From Hungatella sp. UBA5385 (GTDB lineage: Bacteria > Bacillota > Clostridia > Lachnospirales > Lachnospiraceae): a stretch of DNA of 64,000 bases. Positions within the stretch are counted from its first letter, which is position 1; every line of letters begins with the position of its first letter. The stretch is from the NCBI GenBank assembly GCA_002409995.1, contig DHOR01000028.1, positions 62,001-126,000 on the forward strand, in the 5' to 3' direction. This document shows positions 25,769 through 33,555 of this stretch, piece by piece. A model generated the notes under the pieces. That model ran no database searches and was not told where the DNA came from. It worked only from the letters and a program-made list of their open reading frames with translations. The position numbers were made by a program, and so were the translations under genes.

Positions 25769-25818
25769 TGAACTAATGATACTGCTAATATATTATTAAA
25801 AATGCCTAAGGACCTGCT

Positions 25819-27492
25819 TTGGAAAAGATTATTGATGAAAGATATTTTGACTTAATTATTGATAATACGCTGGTGAAAAAATATGATACAGGTGATAACA
25901 TCACCCCCCTCAATGATACTCATGCTATTATGCATGTACTGAGTGAGAATACAGAGCCCTGTGAGCTGGGCAATTACAGGTATCACAGATTCCCTGCGAT
26001 CTATACTCTGATGTCCCAGACCAGTCTGGAGGCTTCGGGTATTATCAGCGTACAGAACAATCCCTATCTTGCACTTTATGGAAATGGGATTTTGGTAGGG
26101 GTTGTGGATACAGGTATTGACTATCAGCACCCTGCATTTCTCTATCGGGATGGGATCTCACGGATTCTCAGCATATGGGATCAGACAATACAGACTGGAC
26201 CTGTGCCTTCCGGCTTCAAATATGGGACAGAATACAGCCGGGATTTAATTAATCTTGCAATCAAAAACAGCAATCCTCTGTCTATTGTTCCCAGCGTTGA
26301 CGACAATGGACACGGTACAGCAATTGCAAGCATTATGGCAGGGAGCAGAAATGATGCAGAATTATTCCGGGGTGTTGCACCTGAATCTGAGCTGGTGGTT
26401 GTAAAACTGAAGGAGGCAAAGCAGAACATTCGCCAGGTATCCTTTGTGCCTGAAGATGCAGAATGTTATCAGGAGACGGATATTATGCTTGCCATCAGAT
26501 ATTTGGTGGAAATGTCCATCAGCTTAAGACGCCCCATTGCCATCTGCCTTGCTCTTGGAACCAGTCAGGGCAGCCATAATGGTTATGGAACTCTCAGCGA
26601 ATACATAGACAGTCTTGTACTAATTCCTGGAATCGATATTTCGGTTGCAGCGGGAAATGAAGGAAATAGCAGAAGGCATTATTATAGCCTTGTGGAAACG
26701 GCACCATTTACCAGGTTTTTTGAGATGAGGGTCAGTGAGCAGGACCGCCTGTTTGCCATGGAGATATGGGCAAAGATTCCTGCCCGGCTAGCCATTGAAA
26801 TCACTTCTCCTACAGGAGAGTCCACTAATTTTATCTACCCTCAGATTCAAAGCTGTCTCGATTTTAACTTTATTTTTGAAATCAGCAGAATCTGGGTCAA
26901 TAACATCAGTTTTGAGGAAGAGACAGGGGATCAGCTGATTCTGCTGAGATTTGAAAATGCCCAGGAAGGAGTCTGGCGTATTCAGATTACTAATATAGAA
27001 GAAGAAGGATTTACGTTTAACGCCTGGCTGCCTGCAGGGAATCTGTTGTCAAGTGAGACTTATTTTCTTGAGCCATCTCCTGATACCACGATTACAGCAC
27101 CTGGAAATGTGCCAAATCCATTGACAGTGACTGCCTATGACCCTGCCAGTGACAGCATTGTCATTGAATCAGGAAGAGGATATACAGTGAACAATCAGGT
27201 AAAGCCTGATATAGCTGCTCCCGGCTTTGAACTCACCTGTGCTTATCCCAATGACCGCTATGGCAGCCTTACAGGAACAGGGGCAGCTGCAGCCCATGCA
27301 GCAGGCACTATGGCTATGCTTCTGGAATGGGCAGTTGTAAAAGGGAATTATACCTCTATTACTGGAAATGATATTAACAAGCTGATCATACGCGGGGCAA
27401 ACAGGCAACAGCCAGTGTATACCTATCCTAATAATATATGGGGGTATGGAAAGCTGGATATTTACAATGTGTTCAGAAAGTTAAGCTTATAA
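25819..27492 (+). CDS. S8 (subtilisin-like) peptidase homologue lacking the catalytic serine, CspC-like
   Basis: The 557-residue subtilase-fold protein starts at TTG, 7 nt after AAGGA. The catalytic Asp (D97 in GVVDTGIDYQHPAF) and His (H165 in DDNGHGTAIAS) are intact. The serine motif, usually GTS-x-AAPH, reads TGTGAAAAHAAG, with Gly at 488 in place of Ser. A jelly-roll-like insertion of about 120 residues lies between His and the altered Ser motif, as in clostridial Csp proteins. In Clostridioides difficile, CspC is a serine-less pseudoprotease acting as a germination signal receptor. By analogy this could be a regulatory pseudoprotease, but a germination role is inference. No signal peptide is visible. 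Confidence 0.85.
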   Translation: MEKIIDERYFDLIIDNTLVKKYDTGDNITPLNDTHAIMHVLSENTEPCELGNYRYHRFPAIYTLMSQTSLEASGIISVQNNPYLALYGNGILVGVVDTGIDYQHPAFLYRDGISRILSIWDQTIQTGPVPSGFKYGTEYSRDLINLAIKNSNPLSIVPSVDDNGHGTAIASIMAGSRNDAELFRGVAPESELVVVKLKEAKQNIRQVSFVPEDAECYQETDIMLAIRYLVEMSISLRRPIAICLALGTSQGSHNGYGTLSEYIDSLVLIPGIDISVAAGNEGNSRRHYYSLVETAPFTRFFEMRVSEQDRLFAMEIWAKIPARLAIEITSPTGESTNFIYPQIQSCLDFNFIFEISRIWVNNISFEEETGDQLILLRFENAQEGVWRIQITNIEEEGFTFNAWLPAGNLLSSETYFLEPSPDTTITAPGNVPNPLTVTAYDPASDSIVIESGRGYTVNNQVKPDIAAPGFELTCAYPNDRYGSLTGTGAAAAHAAGTMAMLLEWAVVKGNYTSITGNDINKLIIRGANRQQPVYTYPNNIWGYGKLDIYNVFRKLSL

Positions 27493-27498
27493 GAAGTT

Positions 27499-27732
27499 AT
27501 GGGCCGGCAGGTCCCGGAATTCCACAGTTTAATGTTTGGGGACTCCGGGCAGCCGGCTTATGGATATTTACTGGATATTCACCAGAGAAATGAACCGGTG
27601 AAATATTCGGTGAAATTCTTTCGGCTGGATTTTAACGGTTTACTGGACAAGACTGTGAAAATGATTTATAATGTTACTAATTTTGTAAGGGTATTTAGAG
27701 GTGAAAAATGTACGCATTTGAAAGCAGGGTAA
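27499..27732 (+). CDS. Possible short hypothetical protein
   Basis: An open frame of 77 codons fills the gap between the S8 gene and the thioesterase, overlapping the latter by 25 nt. Codon choice looks plausible but there is only a weak ribosome site (AAGAAG) and I recognise no family. It may be non-coding or a gene remnant. Confidence 0.2.
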   Translation: MGRQVPEFHSLMFGDSGQPAYGYLLDIHQRNEPVKYSVKFFRLDFNGLLDKTVKMIYNVTNFVRVFRGEKCTHLKAG

Positions 27733-28430
27733 GATACAGTGAGACAGATGAGAATGGAAGGCTGTCAGTGACAGGTATAATGAATTACCTGCAGGATTGT
27801 TCTACATTCCAGTCTGAGGATATCGGCCTTGGAATTTCCTATTTAAAAGAACAGCATCGGGCATGGTGGCTGTCCTCCTGGCAGATTGTGATAGACAGAT
27901 ATCCTGCCCTTGGAGAAGAGATAGTAATCAGCACCTGGCCCTATGATTTTAAAGGTTTTTATGGTTACCGTAATTTTACTATCTGCGATAAGCAGGGGAA
28001 TTATCTGGTTCGTGCCAATTCTGTATGGTTTTTCTTTGACACGGAAAAGGGACGTCCTGTAAAGATTAAACCTGAGGATATCCGTGGCTATGGGGCAACA
28101 CAGCAGCCTCTCAATATGGAGTATGCATCACGTAAGATTGCTATACCGGAAGAATATGAAGAGGCAGAACCTATTATAATAGGAAAGCATCATATTGATA
28201 CCAATCACCATGTGAATAACGCCCAGTATGTAGAGATTGCCAGAGAAGTGCTTCCTGATGGCATTAAGGTGGGAGAGATCAGGGTGGAGTATAAGAAAGC
28301 GGCTGTTCTGGCAGATGTGGTTTATCCCCGCATCAGCCGTACAGAGGAAGGGTATACAGTATCCCTGTGTGATAGAGAGGGAGCTGTTCATGCAGTCATA
28401 TGGCTGTGTGAAATAACAGAGAGGAAATAA
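27708..28430 (+). CDS. Acyl-ACP thioesterase (FatA/FatB family)
   Basis: This 240-residue thioesterase has two hot-dog domains. The N-terminal one begins FESRVRYSETDENGRLSVTG and includes MNYLQDCSTFQSEDIG. The C-terminal one has the catalytic/structural motif DTNHHVNNAQYVE (N-x-H-x-x-N). It releases fatty acids from acyl carrier protein in the cytoplasm. AGAGGTG is 6-7 nt before the ATG. The CvfB-like gene begins immediately after its stop, suggesting co-transcription. Confidence 0.93.
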   Translation: MYAFESRVRYSETDENGRLSVTGIMNYLQDCSTFQSEDIGLGISYLKEQHRAWWLSSWQIVIDRYPALGEEIVISTWPYDFKGFYGYRNFTICDKQGNYLVRANSVWFFFDTEKGRPVKIKPEDIRGYGATQQPLNMEYASRKIAIPEEYEEAEPIIIGKHHIDTNHHVNNAQYVEIAREVLPDGIKVGEIRVEYKKAAVLADVVYPRISRTEEGYTVSLCDREGAVHAVIWLCEITERK

Positions 28431-28431
28431 G

Positions 28432-29286
28432 ATGATAGAATTAGGAAAAACACAGAATCTGGTAGTTCAAAGAGACAAGGAATTTGGTGTTTATTTAGGA
28501 GAGAGTGAGAGCAGTGAGACCTCTGTACTCCTGCCGAAGAAGCAGGTGCCGGAAGGAACTAAGACAGGAGACACATTGACTGTTTTCATTTATAAGGATT
28601 CTGAAGACCGTCTCATAGCAACCACCAATACGCCCAAATTGCAGGTTGGAGAGACTGGTATTCTGACTGTGAAGGAAGTTGGGAAAATCGGTGCATTTCT
28701 GGATATGGGATTGGAAAAGGATTTATTGCTTCCATTTAAAGAGCAGACCCATAAGGTGCGCCAGGGTGAAGAGGTTTTGGCTGCCCTTTATGTGGACAAA
28801 AGCAAACGTCTGGCAGCTACTATGAAGGTCTATTCTCATTTAAGCAGTGAGTCTCCTTATAATAAGGATGATCAGGTGACTGGAACTGTATATGAGATTA
28901 ATGAGAATCTGGGAGCATTTGTAGCAGTTGATAATAAGTACTATGGACTGATTCCTAAAAAGGAAGTCTATGGTAATTATCAGGAGGGCGACAGTGTAAC
29001 TGCCCGTGTCACAAAGGTGAGAGAAGACGGTAAGCTGGACTTAAGCCCCAGACAGAAGGCTTATATCCAGATGGACACAGATGCTTCTCTGGTAATGGAG
29101 ATCATAGAGAAGCAGTTTGACGGATGTCTTCCTTTTACAGACAAGGCTGATCCTGAACTGATTAAAAAAGAATTTTCCATGAGCAAGAATGCATTTAAGC
29201 GGGCTGTAGGAAATCTTCTAAAAGCAGGTAAGATCAAAATAACAGATAACAGCATAGAAATAGCAAATAAAAACAGTAAAAAATAA
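28432..29286 (+). CDS. cvfB: CvfB-like S1 RNA-binding protein
   Basis: This 284-residue protein has the CvfB/YitL pattern: tandem S1-like OB folds (about 5-60, 65-135 and 140-210) and a C-terminal winged helix (DPELIKKEFSMSKNAFKRAVGNL, quoted in part as FSMSKNAFKRAVGNLLK). S1 segments are visible as GKIGAFLDMGLEKDLLLP and NENLGAFVAVDNKYYGLIP. The family binds RNA and affects virulence-factor expression in Staphylococcus aureus; here it is probably a general post-transcriptional regulator. It begins 1 nt after the thioesterase stop. Confidence 0.88.
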   Translation: MIELGKTQNLVVQRDKEFGVYLGESESSETSVLLPKKQVPEGTKTGDTLTVFIYKDSEDRLIATTNTPKLQVGETGILTVKEVGKIGAFLDMGLEKDLLLPFKEQTHKVRQGEEVLAALYVDKSKRLAATMKVYSHLSSESPYNKDDQVTGTVYEINENLGAFVAVDNKYYGLIPKKEVYGNYQEGDSVTARVTKVREDGKLDLSPRQKAYIQMDTDASLVMEIIEKQFDGCLPFTDKADPELIKKEFSMSKNAFKRAVGNLLKAGKIKITDNSIEIANKNSKK

Positions 29287-29320
29287 ATCAAAAGTGGAAA
29301 GGGATAACAGGAGGATTATT

Positions 29321-29905
29321 TTGGACTCGATAGACTATTATAATAAGTATGCGGCGAAAGTATTTGAAGAGACAGCGGAACAGGATATGTCAGAGATTAT
29401 GAAATGGTTTCTGGCTGAGCTGGAGGAAGGAGATACAATTCTGGATCTGGGCTGCGGATCAGGACGTGACAGTCTGACATTTTATGAGCTGGGATTTGAT
29501 GTGACAGCAATGGACGCTTCCGAGGAGATGTGTAAGCTGGCTGAAATTCATACAGGGTTAGATGTGCTTCAGATGACATTTGAAGAGATGAATTTTGATA
29601 ATGTATTTGATGGAATCTGGGCATGCGCTTCTCTGCTGCATATACCGAAGAAGGAGTTATCTGATGTACTTACTAAGATTGCAAGAGCATTGGATGACAA
29701 GGGAATTCTCTATATGTCTTTCAGAAAAGGAGATTATGAAGGATTTCGTGGGGAACGATACTTCTGTGATTATACAGAAGATTCCATTTCTGAGGTGCTT
29801 AGGGACAATGGACGCTTCGATATTATAAAGCTATGGGAGACGGATGATGTACGATCTGGTCATTCTGACAGGAAATGGTTAAACATTTTAGTGAGAAAAC
29901 ACTAG
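29321..29905 (+). CDS. Class I SAM-dependent methyltransferase
   Basis: The 194-residue protein has a Rossmann-fold methyltransferase motif I, ILDLGCGSGRDSLTF, motif post-I VTAMDASEEM, and the segment GIWACASLLHIPKKEL. I start at TTG (29321), 6 nt after AGGAGG; a GTG nine codons upstream has no ribosome site. It looks like the tellurite-resistance/Ubie-like small-molecule methyltransferase group. Substrate unknown. It follows cvfB by 34 nt and is probably in the same transcript. Confidence 0.88.
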   Translation: MDSIDYYNKYAAKVFEETAEQDMSEIMKWFLAELEEGDTILDLGCGSGRDSLTFYELGFDVTAMDASEEMCKLAEIHTGLDVLQMTFEEMNFDNVFDGIWACASLLHIPKKELSDVLTKIARALDDKGILYMSFRKGDYEGFRGERYFCDYTEDSISEVLRDNGRFDIIKLWETDDVRSGHSDRKWLNILVRKH

Positions 29906-30222
29906 AATGAATTGAAAAGTAACCAAGGCGACGTGGAATATTTCCATGTCGCTTTGGCGTTTGTAATCAATTATTGGCACCTGGGGACATGACTTAGAGA
30001 ATATAAACAGAAATACCGGTTACATTTAAAACTTATTTTGACGTTTACGCCACCTTTTTATTTGATTATACAAATTAGCCAAATCCTTAAAAAAGATTTT
30101 GGTTAATTGCAATATGGCAAAACAAGAACTCCTCATGTATGATAATGTCAGAAACGAAGAGGCGGTAACTGTGGGGGTTACCGCTTCCCAAAAATATTTT
30201 CATTTCATTAGGAGGATTAAGG
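29906..30222. promoter_or_regulatory. Intergenic region with two hairpins upstream of MsmX-type gene
   Basis: A 16-bp stem with two G-T pairs (29923-29938 with 29942-29957, CCAAGGCGACGTGGAA / TTCCATGTCGCTTTGG) can end the upstream operon, although its T tract is weak. A second hairpin (GAGGCGGTAAC at 30159-30169 with GTTACCGCTTC at 30177-30187) sits 36 nt before the ATPase start, in the likely 5' leader. TTGACG (30038-30043) is a possible -35 but no well-spaced -10 was found. No gene was found in this stretch. Confidence 0.5.
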
Positions 30223-31335
30223 ATGGCTAGTTTATCACTCAAGAACATCACAAAGAAATATCCAAACGGTTTTGAGGCAGTTAAGGATTTCAACCTTGAT
30301 ATCGCAGATAAGGAATTCGTTATTTTCGTAGGACCATCAGGTTGCGGTAAGTCTACAACACTTCGTATGATCGCAGGACTGGAGGATATTACTTCAGGAG
30401 AACTTTACATTGACGGAAAATTAATGAACGACGTAGAGCCAAAGGACAGAGATATTGCAATGGTATTCCAGAACTACGCTCTGTACCCACATATGACAGT
30501 ATATGATAACATGGCATTTGGTCTGAAATTAAGAAAAACACCAAAGGATGAGATTGATAAGCTGGTTCATGAAGCAGCCAGAATCCTTGATCTGGAGCAT
30601 TTGTTAGATCGTAAACCAAAAGCATTATCCGGTGGACAGAGACAGCGAGTTGCCATGGGACGTGCTATTGTTCGTAACCCTAAAGTATTCCTTATGGATG
30701 AGCCTTTATCAAACCTGGATGCTAAGCTGAGAGGCCAGATGCGTATCGAGATCTCCAAATTACATCAGAGACTTCAGGCTACAATCATCTATGTAACACA
30801 TGACCAGACAGAGGCTATGACACTGGGAACCAGAATCGTAGTTATGAAGGATGGTATTATCATGCAGGTAGATTCCCCACAGAATTTATATGATAAGCCA
30901 GACAACAAGTTCGTAGCTGGATTTATCGGAGCTCCTCAGATGAACTTAATTGAAGCTACTGTTGCAAAGAACGGCGGCGATGTTACTTTAGCATTTGGCG
31001 GCAATACAATTGCTCTTCCAGCAGACAAAGCTAAAAAGTTAGAATCTGCAGGATATGTTGGCAAGGTTGTTACCTTAGGTATCCGTCCAGAAGATTTACA
31101 TGATGAAGAAAGATTCCTTGAGGGCTCACCAAGCAGCGTTATGGAAGCAACAATCAGAGTATATGAGTTATTAGGTGCTGAAGTTTACTTATACTTTGAC
31201 GTAGAGGATGTAAGCTTTACAGCAAGAGTTAATCCTCGTACAACAGCAAGAGTTGGCGACACAATTAAGTTAGCTCTTGACTTAACTAAGATCCATGTAT
31301 TCGATAAAGATACAGAATTGGTTATTTTAAACTAA
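30223..31335 (+). CDS. msmX: MsmX/UgpC-type shared ATPase of carbohydrate ABC importers
   Basis: The 370-residue ATPase has Walker A GPSGCGKSTTLRMIAGLE, Q-loop VFQNYALYPHM, signature LSGGQRQRVAMGRA, Walker B VFLMDEPLSNLD and switch His in YVTHDQTEAMTL. A C-terminal TOBE/OB regulatory domain (about 240-370) completes it. It is monocistronic, with AGGAGG upstream and a terminator downstream. In Firmicutes one such protein energises many sugar importers that lack their own ATPase, and both sugar cassettes in this window (20.3-23.4 kb and 50.6-53.7 kb) lack one. The codon choice is unusually A/T-ending and optimised, as expected of a highly expressed gene. Confidence 0.93.
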   Translation: MASLSLKNITKKYPNGFEAVKDFNLDIADKEFVIFVGPSGCGKSTTLRMIAGLEDITSGELYIDGKLMNDVEPKDRDIAMVFQNYALYPHMTVYDNMAFGLKLRKTPKDEIDKLVHEAARILDLEHLLDRKPKALSGGQRQRVAMGRAIVRNPKVFLMDEPLSNLDAKLRGQMRIEISKLHQRLQATIIYVTHDQTEAMTLGTRIVVMKDGIIMQVDSPQNLYDKPDNKFVAGFIGAPQMNLIEATVAKNGGDVTLAFGGNTIALPADKAKKLESAGYVGKVVTLGIRPEDLHDEERFLEGSPSSVMEATIRVYELLGAEVYLYFDVEDVSFTARVNPRTTARVGDTIKLALDLTKIHVFDKDTELVILN

Positions 31336-31350
31336 AATTAATGAAAATTT

Positions 31351-31385
31351 AAGCAAGCAGGTGTGATACCTGCTTGCTTTTTTTT
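31351..31385 (+). terminator. Terminator after msmX
   Basis: AAGCAAGCAGGT pairs perfectly with ACCTGCTTGCTT around a 5-nt loop, followed by a T tract. Confidence 0.9.
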
Positions 31386-31438
31386 CGTTTTTGCATTAAT
31401 ATAGTATAAGGGTAAATTTACTATAAGGAGAGTGTGCC

Positions 31439-32527
31439 ATGATTTCGAATCAAATACTTCAGACAACAATTGAAGGACTTAAAGGAATTACCAGAATTGA
31501 CCTGTGCATTTGTGATACAGAAGGAAAGGTATTGGCTACAACATTTCCTGATGCAGAAGATTACGAGACTTCCATACTGGCATTTGTGGACTCCCCGGCA
31601 GACAGCCAGGTAATCCAGGGATATCAGTTTTTCAAAGTCTTTGATGAACACCAATTGGAATATATTCTGCTTGCAAAAGGCGGAAGTGATGATGTTTATA
31701 TGGTTGGCAAGCTAGCAGCATTCCAGATCCAGAGTCTGTTAGTTGCTTACAAGGAGCGTTTTGATAAGGACAACTTTATTAAGAACCTGCTTCTGGACAA
31801 CCTTCTTCTGGTTGACATCTACAACAGAGCCAAGAAGCTTCACATTGAAACCAATGTAAAGCGTGTGGTATTCACCATTGAGACTCAGCACGAGAAGGAT
31901 GTCAATGCATTAGAGACTGTACGCAATTTATTTGCAGCCAAGACAAAAGATTTTGTTACAGCGGTAGATGAGAAAAATATTATTCTGGTAAAAGAAGTAA
32001 AAGAAGGGGAAACTTACGAGGATTTAGAGAAAACAGCCAACACAATCCTCGACATGCTGAACACCGAGGCAATGACTCAGGTTCAGGTATCTTTTGGTAC
32101 CATCGTAAGCGAGATCAAAGAAGTTTCCAGATCTTACAAAGAAGCAAAGATGGCTATGGATGTTGGCAAGATCTTCTATAGCAATAAGAATGTAGTAGCA
32201 TATAACAAGCTTGGTATTGGACGATTGATTTATCAGTTGCCATTGCCGTTGTGTCGTATGTTTATCAAGGAGATATTTGAGAATAAGTCTCCAGATGATT
32301 TTGATGATGAGACATTGACAACTATTAATAAGTTTTTCGAGAATAGTTTGAATGTTTCTGAGACATCGAGACAGTTGTATATTCATAGGAATACGCTTGT
32401 GTATAGACTGGATAAGCTGCAGAAGAGCACTGGGTTAGATTTGAGGGTGTTTGAAGATGCGATTACGTTTAAGATTGCTTTGATGGTGGCTAAATACATG
32501 AAATATATGGAGAACCAGGACTACTAA
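31439..32527 (+). CDS. PucR/CdaR-type transcriptional regulator
   Basis: This 362-residue protein has an N-terminal sensor region (GITRIDLCICDTEGKVLATT is PAS-like), a central GGDEF-like domain and the C-terminal PucR helix-turn-helix (NVSETSRQLYIHRNTLVYRL). GGAGAG lies about 8 nt before the ATG. It is distinct from the CdaR-type protein at 12.8 kb and has no permease or kinase next to it; downstream lie the cell-division genes ftsE and ftsX. Target and effector are unknown. The last 240 bp of the gene are strikingly G-rich over C on the coding strand compared with its first half. Confidence 0.85.
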   Translation: MISNQILQTTIEGLKGITRIDLCICDTEGKVLATTFPDAEDYETSILAFVDSPADSQVIQGYQFFKVFDEHQLEYILLAKGGSDDVYMVGKLAAFQIQSLLVAYKERFDKDNFIKNLLLDNLLLVDIYNRAKKLHIETNVKRVVFTIETQHEKDVNALETVRNLFAAKTKDFVTAVDEKNIILVKEVKEGETYEDLEKTANTILDMLNTEAMTQVQVSFGTIVSEIKEVSRSYKEAKMAMDVGKIFYSNKNVVAYNKLGIGRLIYQLPLPLCRMFIKEIFENKSPDDFDDETLTTINKFFENSLNVSETSRQLYIHRNTLVYRLDKLQKSTGLDLRVFEDAITFKIALMVAKYMKYMENQDY

Positions 32528-32543
32528 AAAGAGAGCAGTGTTT

Positions 32544-32608
32544 GAAAAGAGGCAGTAAGAAATTTACGTTGTGCTAGCACATAAGTAAATTTCTTACTGA
32601 CTCTTTTC
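32544..32608. repeat. Long inverted repeat, 24-bp arms
   Basis: GAAAAGAGGCAGTAAGAAATTTAC (24 nt at 32544-32567, given only by position beyond its first 20 bases) pairs with 32585-32608 at 23 of 24 positions around a 17-nt loop. It lies 16 nt after the regulator stop and could act as a terminator, but has no T tract and is longer than usual. Confidence 0.75.
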
Positions 32609-32622
32609 ATAGGGCGAAGCCC

Positions 32623-32653
32623 AAACTATCATAAGCAAAGCTTATGATAGTTT
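32623..32653. repeat. Perfect 14-bp inverted repeat
   Basis: AAACTATCATAAGC and GCTTATGATAGTTT flank a 3-nt AAA loop. The small palindrome GGGCGAAGCCC (32612-32622) abuts it on the left, and GCCTAAGGCC follows at 32663-32673. Together these form a compact cluster of dyads that looks like a dispersed repeat element. Confidence 0.7.
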
Positions 32654-32868
32654 CACTGCGGATGCCTAAGGCCAATAACTATCTTAACTAGCGTTTTGGA
32701 AGCTCCTCCCCCCTCACCGACATGCAGCGCAGCGCAATGGAGGTGATGTCAAGGAGCCCGCATCCCCATCCCCCTCTACATAACGAATTATAAAACGTAG
32801 CCCACTTATTCCCCCCTACCATCCCCATAAACCCACCCCCAAAAACACAAATTTTTTCGAGGATAAAA

Positions 32869-33555
32869 ATGATAGAACTCTGGAATGTAAACAAAACATA
32901 CGAAACCGGCAACAAAGCCCTACGAGACATTAACATAACAATCAACGACGGTGAATTCGTATTCATCATCGGCCGCAGCGGTTCCGGCAAGTCCACCCTG
33001 CTGAAGTTACTGTTAAAAGAAGTAGAAGCAACCTCCGGTAAAATCTTAGTCAACGATATGAACCTTGGCAAAATGCCAAGACGTTATGTTCCGAAATACC
33101 GCAGAAGACTTGGAATGATATTCCAGGACTTCCGACTGTTAAAAGACAGGAATGTATATGAAAACGTAGCATTTGCACAGCGGGTAATCGGAGCCTCTGC
33201 AAGGAGCATAAGAGAGTCAGTTCCTGCCATGCTTACAATGGTAGGGCTTTCTTCAAAATATAAATCTTTCCCACAGCAGCTATCAGGCGGTGAACAGCAG
33301 CGTGTAGCAATCGCCAGAGCCTTAATCAACAGACCGGAGATACTTCTTGCCGATGAGCCAACCGGCAACTTAGATGCACATAACTCCATGGAGATCATGA
33401 AGCTGTTAGATGAGGTCAACAAGCGGGGAACAACTGTAATAGTAGTAACTCACAGCCATGAGATTGTAGACCGGATGAGGAAGCGTGTCATTACGCTGGA
33501 TCGCGGAACCATCATCAGTGACGAGAAAAAAGGCGGATATACACATGAGGATTAG
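32869..33555 (+). CDS. ftsE: Cell division ATP-binding protein FtsE
   Basis: The 228-residue ATPase has Walker A IGRSGSGKSTLLKLLLKEV, signature QLSGGEQQRVAIARALI, Walker B ILLADEPTGNLD and H-loop VVTHSHEIV. The conserved FtsE segment RRRLGMIFQDFRLLKDR is present. It works with FtsX at the septum to activate a peptidoglycan hydrolase. GAGG precedes the ATG. The first 200 bp of the gene use A- and C-ending codons heavily, unlike the rest of the gene. Confidence 0.95.
   Translation: MIELWNVNKTYETGNKALRDINITINDGEFVFIIGRSGSGKSTLLKLLLKEVEATSGKILVNDMNLGKMPRRYVPKYRRRLGMIFQDFRLLKDRNVYENVAFAQRVIGASARSIRESVPAMLTMVGLSSKYKSFPQQLSGGEQQRVAIARALINRPEILLADEPTGNLDAHNSMEIMKLLDEVNKRGTTVIVVTHSHEIVDRMRKRVITLDRGTIISDEKKGGYTHED

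Larger units (their letters stand above)
32528..32868. other. 341-bp intergenic region with repeats and reversed strand composition
   Basis: The first 130 bp carry the inverted repeats. From about 32700 to the ftsE start the plus strand becomes extremely C-rich (for example CCCCATCCCCC and ACCCACCCCCAAAAAC). By my count 32701-32880 has about 25 G and 65 C. No gene is convincing here; a minus-strand open frame exists only because of the composition. Confidence 0.6.

Noticed and set aside
32688..33071. Minus-strand open frame of 127 codons over the ftsE start
   Set aside because: It arises from the unusual C-rich stretch; FtsE motifs prove the other strand, and the rest is intergenic.
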